Under the pieces are notes generated by a model. It did not search any database and was not told the origin of the DNA. It saw nothing but the letters and a program-made list of their open reading frames with translations. This document shows positions 56,711 through 64,000 of a DNA stretch of 64,000 nucleotides, piece after piece; position 1 is the stretch's first letter; the number at the start of each line of letters is the position of its first letter. The position numbers and the translations under genes are program-made. The stretch is from the NCBI GenBank assembly GCA_949126835.1, contig OX421497.1, positions 42,926,226-42,990,225 of the forward strand, written 5' to 3'. The stretch comes from Anisus vortex. Taxonomy: Eukaryota; Mollusca; Gastropoda; Planorbidae.

Positions 56711-56923
56711 ATACCTAGATACCGACCACAGTACCCCGTCCATATCCACCTGTTTATCTGCCTGCCTAGCTGGCCTCACCTTTGTATTTCGTTGACACTG
56801 AGACATGCAAACTCTGTTTTATAAGTCATTTAAACAAAAACGGTCTGAAATCTTGAATTTGGTCCAAACTATTACAACAAAATAGCCTTTCCTACAACTC
56901 ACCTAATCCCAATACACTTTCAG

Positions 56924-58565
56924 ATTGATGTATCAAATGAAGATAAGGACATTTCCAATAACACCAAAAAGAAGCCACACGAAATCAATTGCACCAATGC
57001 AATTCCGGTCTTCGAAATGAATACACAATTATTTTTGCTTATGATCTTGGTGGTTGTAGGTGAAGAACATAACCAGGAGACATCTGGCATCAAAAGGATG
57101 TGTAAATGCAGCTGTCTGCATAATTTAAGGGGCTCCGCCGAAATTTTATTTCACGATATCCATTTCCTTGTCCTGTTGAGTTGTTCTGGAGCTAATGAGC
57201 GTAGCAACTCTTTACAAATCAAGCATTTAAATCTTAACTACCCAACGTTAGTTATAGAGAATTGCAAACAAGAAAGTGTCATTAAAAAGATGACATTTTG
57301 CAGAAAAATTTCTATTCAAGTAAATAGTATATTACCAATTTGCCTTTTTTATGAGATTAGATACTACAGGTTTCCAGGATGCATTAAATTTGATTTTCTA
57401 CCTGTGATTAATCAATCTAACGGTAAGTTTATCTGGAATCATCGAGATGAACCCGTTCTTTTTCGTTTTTCGTGTTTAAAAGACAAAGAAGCACACTCCT
57501 TATTGTATCTTTGTTGTGTATGTATCTTTGTGGCACTTCTACTGTTGACGAGATCAACAAATGGCAATGGCAATGTGTGTGAAGATTTAAACCTTTGTAC
57601 GTCATTTTACAGTAAGAACACACCAGTGACACATCAAAGATCTTTGAATACATTATGGAGAATGATGAACCTAAAAGAGGAACCTGAGTCCTTTTTTAGT
57701 TCAGGTGCTGGTCAATATAGTTTTACAAATGGTGTCAATTTAGACAGTGAATTAATGAAATACGGAGACAAAGAAGTTGATACATCTATTTTTCAATGGC
57801 TTTTTGACTATAGGGCTACCGTAAGACAAACTGACTGTGTTGTGTATCCAGTGACATCGGCCAACTCAAGATTAAATAGTTTCAAACCCATGCTCAGTGG
57901 CAAGCGATCGCAAAGAAGGTTTTGCACCAAACTTGCAAAAGCTGGTTTCAGGTATGACCGCAACAATTCAGCTGTCGTCTGCGAAATGTGCGGAAAGAAG
58001 GAGACACTTGACAACTTTAGTTCTCGGCCAGATTTACAGTTGCACCATAAAATAAATTGTAGTTTTATAAAAGAATCAGCAAATGTGGAAGAACCATTTG
58101 ATAGACATTCCGATGTGACGTCACAAGGTATTGAAAGGGGCGACTCTGAACCCCATCAAACATTTCACGATGCTTATTTTGCAGCTAAAGATTTTAAAGA
58201 AGAAAAAACGCCCCAAGAATGTCTAATGCCGCGACTTTCAATACAGGGAAATGGAGAAGAAAACATTGATTTTGATGATTCGATAAAAGGATATTGTCAA
58301 CCTATTATTAAATGTGAAGAAACCGGTTCGTTCATAGACCAAGCCTCTTCTTATCAAGCTTCTGTTATAACTTTACCTTTGGAGAAAGAGGAAAAATGTC
58401 GATACCGTATACCTTGTGATAATAATAATAATAATCCAGATATATCAGAGATTAAACACAAGGAATTTGACAATTTAGAAATCACTCCAGTGAGTGAGAC
58501 ACATTTTGGCTCCGGTACAGACAATTGGGACGCCGAAGATTTTGATACTGATGACCATCAGTTAG
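56924..58565 (+). CDS. Gene 2 first long exon: hydrophobic segments and degenerate BIR
   Basis: Acceptor CACTTTCAG (ends 56923), donor TTAG|GTAAGT. The frame is open from the acceptor, so residues before Met1 (57017) may also be coding, in which case upstream exons exist. From 57017: MNTQLFLLMILVVVG (signal or anchor), about 130 residues with seven or more Cys, SLLYLCCVCIFVALLLL (about 161-177, possible membrane span), then BIR-like RRFCTKLAKAGFRYD, VVCEMCG, LHHKINCSF. Zinc ligands Cys322, Cys325, His343 or 344, Cys348; the His-to-Cys gap is two residues shorter than in a canonical BIR, and the usual Trp is Phe. The C-terminal half is acidic and unstructured. If the hydrophobic pieces are real, the BIR would be cytoplasmic. 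Confidence 0.7.
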
Positions 58566-61500
58566 GTAAGTATGTGTAGTTATTAGTAAGTTAAGAGACG
58601 GTTAGCTCACCAGACTGTCAAAAAGAAAACCACTTGACACGTCGCGGGTTCGAGCCCCGCCACCGGCAGATCCCTGTCGCCCTACAGGAGTTTTGGGACT
58701 AGATGACGTTAATATTGAGTTGTTATCACATGCGCTTAACCGGCAGCAGTGAAACCTCTCACAGAATAATAGTCTTCTAGAGCGCACTGAGCATGCTAAA
58801 ATAGCATGGATAGAAGCGCTATATAAATTACCATTACCATTACCATTACTACAAGTCTGTCAATTGATGAAATAGCTTGTCTGTTTATCTGCATGTAATT
58901 TTATAACTTTTGTATAATATATATAGTTTTATTCATTAAGGTCTATCTTAAACATGGCTACAAGTAATGGGCCCTACGTTTCACGTCAACAAGACGGTTC
59001 CCATAACGAAATAGCATTACTCTGCTTCCCATTTAGCGTGTTCGTCTATCATGAAAGAGATGAGGCATTTCTCGTATACCTGTGATAGCCTACCTCTACT
59101 TCAAACTTTTTTTTAAAGTGCTTATAACCTTTACATGAATGTCTTGACATCAAAGGACAGGGAGCAGATTACAATATGTTGAAGAAAGGCTGACACTGGG
59201 CCCTTTAAAGCTAAAAGATGTGTCCTAAGTATATTTTTCTATGCACTGTTTTATTTTTGCCCCCCCCCTTTTTAAACTTTAGTTTAAATAATGGATGCTG
59301 AGATTTAGTTTATCTTTCTTTGTTCTGGACTTTGCACTAGAGTATAATTCTTCTGATTGCCGTGGTCACACCCACAGGCCAACTAGCCCATTAGAGAATG
59401 CAAATGGCACTTTGTTGTGCTTACTATGGTTATAATTACATTACTACAAGTGAAAACATTGGTTTACGTTTAAAAGCATTGTCTTCTTTAATTTATGCAC
59501 ATTTTAAAACATGCAAAATATCAAAATTTAGCTCTATCCTCATAAAAGCGTTGTTTCGCACCATTACAGAAAAAACAGTTCCTCGGTATAATTACTCCAG
59601 ACAGTCCTCAGGTTATGGTTCGGATTGGGATTTCGACGCAGGGCTTTCTGATGAGGCAACTGCGAAGTCTGAGAAAGAGGTGAATCTACCTGCAACTGAA
59701 AATGAAGATACCTTGAAAAACTCAGCAAGACAATGTAAGGGAGATAATTTTGTTTTAAATCATATATAAGTACTTTGTACCAATTTGGTCCAACTGGTAC
59801 TTTACTTACTTATCTTACGTTGTCATTAAGAGGGGTTTCTCGAGGCCAGAAGTTTGACCGATGTTACGAATGTCGGTCATAGATGAATGACGTACTAAGG
59901 CATTGACCTCTTAACAAGTAAGTGCGTATTAGAGTCCAAGGTTTGACTTTTATGCCCTGAGGGCAGTTTAAATAAAATAATTCGCCCAACCCCGTGGAAA
60001 TTGAAGGTTACTCTGGATCGCAGTATACTGTAGAGCACAAGTGCGTATTAGGACCCTGTAGAATCTTCGATAATAGTTTTCTTTGTAAAGTCCCTACCTC
60101 CTTAAAGTTAGTTCAGTTTGAAAGTTTGTAGAGTGAAGTCGCTATATTGATACTTGTATATTTCATGTAATTCTATGAAACACTTATGTTGCCATCAGTT
60201 GATGCATTTATTTATCGTTTATCTTGAGTCTACAATTTAATTAAAATTGTTTATTCAACAACTGGAGTTGTTTGATCTATCATTGTTGAAAGAAAGGTGT
60301 TGAAGATAATTATACCGAATATAACTACATTACTGCATAGACCTGTCAGTCAAGGAACCCCTAACTTGGGCTACAGATTAGCAGAATCTAGAGACTTCTA
60401 ATAAAGATACAACTATATTCATTGAATCCGATTTAACGAGTCGTAATAATAGTCATCATAGTGACAGTCCATAACACCGAGCATAATTGAAAGTAAATCT
60501 GAAGCACGTTCTCTAGATTTTATGGAGCAATGCCACAATGACACATTTCACTGTATCCAATTTGTAGTTTCTAGAGCATTTTATTATGTTGCTTTAATTT
60601 TTTCCTTCCTGTCTTTATTCTAAAGATAATGTGTAGGTTCTGGCGGGAAAGTTTTAGTAGGCGTTGCTTCTGTCGTGGTTCGCATACATCTCATTTATAC
60701 CATCTTTGATTTGCGTTGATGCTAATTAATGCAAATGCATTGCAACTGAAAAATTGCACGCATAAAAAATAGCTGCAACACCTTTAAGAACAATGCAGTG
60801 CCTTAACCTGTTATAATAAATCGTTGTGTATTTTATAATGTAGTTGTTTCACCCTACAGATCACTTGAGCTTTGTTGAGTCTGACGTCCAGTATCAGCAC
60901 GAAAGTTTCAGCAGGACATTCGACCAACGCCAGTGTCAGCACAACCCCAACCACTTAAACTACATCGCAACCAAAGACCTCAGTTTGGACAAGTTGCCGA
61001 AAAAATTGCGATTCCCGGAAATGTTTACCATCCTGAGAATTTGTGCATTGCTGACCGTGAAAATTACTCGAAAATATTTGTATTCAGCTAGAACGCCTGG
61101 TGTTCCTAATTACTCAGTCGCCATAGGAACCGGGAACGTGTTTGACCATCCGTGCGAAATGGAAAGGAATGTCGGTGGCAGTCAAAGTGGTTATGTTTTT
61201 ATAGAGGCGAGCCGCCATTTGATTGAAGACGGAACTGAGGCTAATTGCGTCTTCGTGGAGTTTTTCTCGGAATCACAATTAAACGCTAAACTTTTGAAAG
61301 TGGAGTCTATAAAACGTTCTAGCATGGAAGATGGATTTGTATTTTTAAAATGTCGTACCAAAGATATAGAGTTTATTAATAGCGTTAATAATCTGCAGTA
61401 TAGATTGAAACTATCCGCGCAAAACCTGCCTTCTAGCGTTAGGAATGTCCTGACCGACAGAGCTCTCCTCATCAGCTACCCTCACGGGGGTCCCCAGGTT

Positions 61501-62911
61501 CTGTCCTACGGGAAGACCGCCGTTGTGAAATACTTGCTGGTCGAGCGTCTGACGGAAGATGGCCATCTTGCTTTTGATGTGGAAAAACTCACAGACATTG
61601 CAAAAGGTGAGACAAAATAAAATGATATTGAAGTGTCGCAAAAGTTTTTGACTCCATATAAGGCTTACGGTGCTTTTTTACTTAATGCATTGAATAGAAC
61701 TTCATAGTGCAAAAAATCATCATTATTTAGAACACAATGAAGGGACATTTTCAAATGTGTAGCTTCAATATTAAAAAGAAGAAAACGTGATTTTTACTAA
61801 ACTTTTTAGGAAGCAATGTTTCCATTGTGCTAGAAAAGATATAATATTAGACACAGACAGACTGTACATGTCGCTGGTTTTTCTAGAGGTTGCAATATAC
61901 TGTACAGTGCTGATGACTTATTAAGTTAAATTTAAATATGTGGGCTCGAAAATTGACTGCATTAGTGTTTTAATGTACTGTCCGATTCAATATTATTACA
62001 TAGTAAGTGAAGGGTCAAAAAACAAAGATGGCAACATGATAGAGAAGTGGATGGTCAGAGCTTTGAAATCTTTTCAATAAAGGTTGAAACTAAACTGTGA
62101 AAATGTCATTAGACAAGAATGTGAACCTCGTGTTCACCTATTAGGGCTACTGCTGTGTTTAAAGATAAATATGTTCGCAATCGTGTGGCATTTTCTACCA
62201 CAATCCTATTCCTACATAATGAATTATTTCCTGGATATTGTACAACTATTTAATAATCGAAATTTAATTAGATCGACTTATCTGTTTTATAATGGCACGC
62301 CATAACAGAGATTAAACGTTCATTTTGTTCTATTGAATTGATCCTAAATTAGCGCATTGCTATAATGGGATTCTATAACAATGATGAAGCGTTCGTTTTT
62401 TTTTCCATTAAATTAGATCCTAAATAAGTATATTATCGCTAAATTTAATCATTGCATGAATGGTGATTTCTCATAGGCGTTAATCAGTAGGAACATGCGC
62501 TGAACAACTTAAACAACAGTGTAACAACACTATTAGCTACACAACTGCAACAACAACTACAAAAAAGAACGAATATATAATATCTGCCCAATGCAGATGT
62601 AACATTTTAACAATTATTTGCAGAGCTGTTTAAACACGTTGTGTGGAAATACAGAAAACTGACAGACCAAAAAAAAAGATATTATTATTCTAGAGAATGT
62701 TTTTCCCCGTAAATAGGAATACAGAGCCGGAATTCGGTGAGGAAAATGTTGATGTATTCCGCGGACACCTGCCCCGGGTCATCGGGTGCTCCAGTGATCA
62801 CATTTAAATATGCAAATACTGACACCCCAGGTCATCGGAGTTTCGAATTTGAAAGATGGATGCATTACGGTTGCTACACAAGTGAAGATATCAACGTTTC
62901 TTATCTGAAAG
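56924..62911 (+). CDS. Gene 2: BIR and trypsin-like protein, tandem paralogue of gene 1 (partial at the right)
   Basis: Exons seen: 56924-58565, 59570-59734, 60860-61606, 62717-62911; the gene continues past 64000. The three introns between them are phase 1. From the ATG at 57017 it gives 885 codons in the window. Order: hydrophobic start, a Cys-containing segment, a second hydrophobic stretch, a degenerate BIR (about 290-352), an acidic region, then the trypsin-like fold (about 572-885) with His and Ser kept. A RING, and perhaps another BIR, would be expected to the right by analogy with gene 1. The BIR comes before the protease-like domain here but after it in gene 1, so module order is not conserved between the paralogues. 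A role in apoptosis or innate immune signalling is inferred from the domains only. Confidence 0.75.
56928..57020 (+). promoter_or_regulatory. Upstream ORF overlapping the gene 2 ATG
   Basis: An ATG at 56928 opens 30 codons and stops at TGA 57018-57020, overlapping the ATG at 57017 as ATGA. This is the classical geometry for termination-reinitiation. It would matter only if exon 56924 is the first coding exon and Met 57017 the true start. Confidence 0.3.
58566..59569 (+). other. Gene 2 intron between BIR exon and acidic exon
   Basis: 1.0 kb GT-AG intron. It holds a SINE (58598-58850). The rest is unremarkable. Confidence 0.65.
58598..58850 (+). mobile_element. tRNA-derived SINE (plus), full-length-looking
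   Basis: Box A-like GTTAGCTCACCAGACTG (58601-58617), box B GGGTTCGAGCCCC (58646-58658), a body with GATCCCTGTCGCCCTACAGG, and a 3' end AGCGCTATATAAATTACCAT followed by (TACCAT)n. It shares the body with 50118-50270, but its 3' end belongs to a different tail type (GCGCTATATAAAT). Confidence 0.88.
59570..59734 (+). CDS. Gene 2 acidic linker exon
   Basis: 55 codons, phase 1 at both ends (acceptor CCATTACAG, donor ACAAT|GTAAGG). It encodes KTVPRYNYSRQSSGYGSDWD and an acidic Ala/Glu tail. Position and phase mirror exon 2 of gene 1. An alternative acceptor nine bases later (AACAG) also keeps the frame. Confidence 0.7.
59735..60859 (+). other. Gene 2 intron
   Basis: 1.1 kb GT-AG intron; no repeat family recognised. 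Confidence 0.65.
60860..61606 (+). CDS. Gene 2 trypsin-like fold, first part (His kept)
   Basis: 249 codons, phase 1 at both ends (acceptor ACCCTACAG, donor CAAAAG|GTGAGA). Blocks in order: LSLDKLPKKLR, ALLTVKITR, AIGTGNVFD, FIEASRHLIEDGTEANC, FLKCRTKDIEF, LISYPHGGPQVLSYGK, LVERLTEDG. All align with gene 1 exon 3. The His of EASRHL (codon 61216-61218) is at the expected general-base position. The third triad residue is uncertain: the expected Asp near FVFLKC is Gly with Asp one place earlier (DGFVFL). Confidence 0.8.
61607..62716 (+). other. Gene 2 intron
   Basis: 1.1 kb GT-AG intron, AT-rich; no repeat family recognised. The 73-codon frame at 62084-62305 is not supported as an exon. Confidence 0.65.
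62717..62911 (+). CDS. Gene 2 trypsin-like fold, active-site Ser loop
   Basis: 65 codons, phase 1 on both sides (acceptor AAATAG, donor TGAAAG|GTAAAT). It encodes TCPGSSGAPVITF, the GxSGxP loop with the nucleophile Ser intact (codon 62782-62784). The end, YTSEDINVSYLKG, corresponds to GTSDIGCSAIKG in gene 1. The next exon lies beyond 62912 or outside the window. Confidence 0.8.
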
Positions 62912-64000
62912 GTAAATTTATGCTTTTACATTTATGAATAACAAGCTACATTGCCCGGCGTTGCTCGGATGAAAAAAAAACAGGACTGTATAAGGTGCAG
63001 ATGAAAATTGTATAAACTGCAATTAAAAGAAACCTATAGGCCTAAATCTAATATTTAAATTATTATTTTTTTACTGAAGACTTCTTGGAAAGTAATTTAA
63101 AAATAAATATTGTAATCGGGTAAAAAAAATATTATTATTATTTAACAAAAATCTAAATTGCCCGTACATTTACAATGTCTTTTCTCTTTAAAAGTTTGAA
63201 TTTTTTTTTTTTGAAATAAAAGGATATTAAACTACACTCTATTGGCCTAGATATGTCAGTGACATCACGTGATTTCAAATTGACCAATGGGGATCCGTAT
63301 GGGGACAAACTGTCTCATTTTATATGTATAGATTATACACGTTGTCAACCATAGTAAAAATCTTTATCTATAGAACGTGTTTTAACTTAACAGCACTGTA
63401 TATTGTGAAGAATTAAACAATCCACTTTGTTATATAAATAGCGGTAGCATAGCCAGAAGTGCATGGTACGGGCTTGATGAGGGGTGTGGGGATTAGAGCA
63501 AGGTAGAAAGGGCGAATATAGCAAAAGGTGTGTGAAGGGCAAATAATGCAAGGTTGGGAGAAGTAATAGCAGGCAATGAAGATATTTTGTTAACTGTGTA
63601 CACCAGTCCTGATATTTATTAGATTATAACTTTTTATTCTAGCACTCTCCCTCCAATAAAAAAAAACATTCCCTTGATTTCGGGAAAAAACGTGTATTGG
63701 CAAAGCTTGTTATAAATGACGTAAAATGATATAGAACTGCTTGGAAAAACTGAACATATTAACCAGCGTTTATAGCAAAGGAATATTGTGAATGTCTGTG
63801 ACTATAAGATGTTCTTTCCTGGTTCAGCAAAAGTCTGAGAAATTATACAACACAGGGCAAATCTTTACACGACTCCTGGTTTTTGACTATCAACAATAGC
63901 ACCTTTTTTTCTACATCATTCTGATCTAGCAGCCTATTTTCCCTTTCAACCTGGGACTATGCTGAAGAAACTGAAGACTTTTCGCAACTTTTCATTATTG
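62912..64000 (+). other. Gene 2 intron, continuing off the window
   Basis: AT-rich with no recognisable exon; presumably the intron before the 3' modules of gene 2, comparable with the very long intron 4 of gene 1. Confidence 0.5.

Noticed and set aside
57423..57612. Possible intron (AACG|GTAAGT to TTTTACAG) in the first long exon of gene 2
   Set aside because: The joined phase leads to TGA within six codons, while the unspliced frame stays open.
58598..58670. Functional tRNA gene
   Set aside because: Boxes A and B are present, but no cloverleaf or acceptor stem can be drawn, and it continues into a SINE body.

Overview
The window is AT-rich animal nuclear DNA: GT-AG introns, tRNA-derived SINEs, degraded LINEs, cut-and-paste transposons, an LTR retrotransposon and long satellites. 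Gene content (BIR/RING proteins carrying a trypsin-like fold) and the repeat types best fit a mollusc, probably a heterobranch gastropod such as a freshwater snail. That placement is inference from family knowledge; no database was searched.

Layout. 1-3.5 kb: edge of a retrotransposon on the minus strand (gag with zinc knuckle) next to a 1.45 kb TTAA-flanked transposon. 3.8-8.8 kb: tandem LINE tails, a TA-flanked transposon with perfect terminal inverted repeats, and a 23-bp minisatellite. 9.76-31.14 kb: gene 1, nine exons I joined by splice sites, every intron in phase 1, predicted 2046 aa. Its order is hydrophobic N-terminus, a large 13-residue repeat region, a trypsin-like domain that has lost catalytic His and Ser, a Gln-rich linker, a canonical BIR zinc finger, and an IAP-type RING whose His is Asp. 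Its 8.8 kb intron 4 is full of satellites and repeats. 31-40 kb: no host gene seen; hAT-type MITE, SINE, LINE pieces and a 2.85 kb DNA transposon with a broken transposase. 40.57-48.69 kb: an LTR retrotransposon with integrase upstream of reverse transcriptase (Gmr1-like order), whose two 1.29 kb LTRs are inverted relative to each other yet flanked by a perfect 5-bp duplication. 48.7-55 kb: SINE, a 1.3 kb satellite of 25-bp units, and LINE debris. 55-62.9 kb, running off the right edge: gene 2, a tandem paralogue with a degenerate BIR in its first long exon, then the same trypsin-like module, here retaining His and Ser, again with all observed coding introns in phase 1.

Working together. The two genes form a tandem pair of IAP-like proteins in which a protease-like fold sits beside BIR modules. 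From IAP family knowledge, gene 1 could bind targets through the BIR and ubiquitinate through the RING, with its trypsin-like fold acting as a binding pseudoprotease. Gene 2 may keep some catalytic capacity. Both first long exons encode hydrophobic segments, so membrane association is possible but untested.
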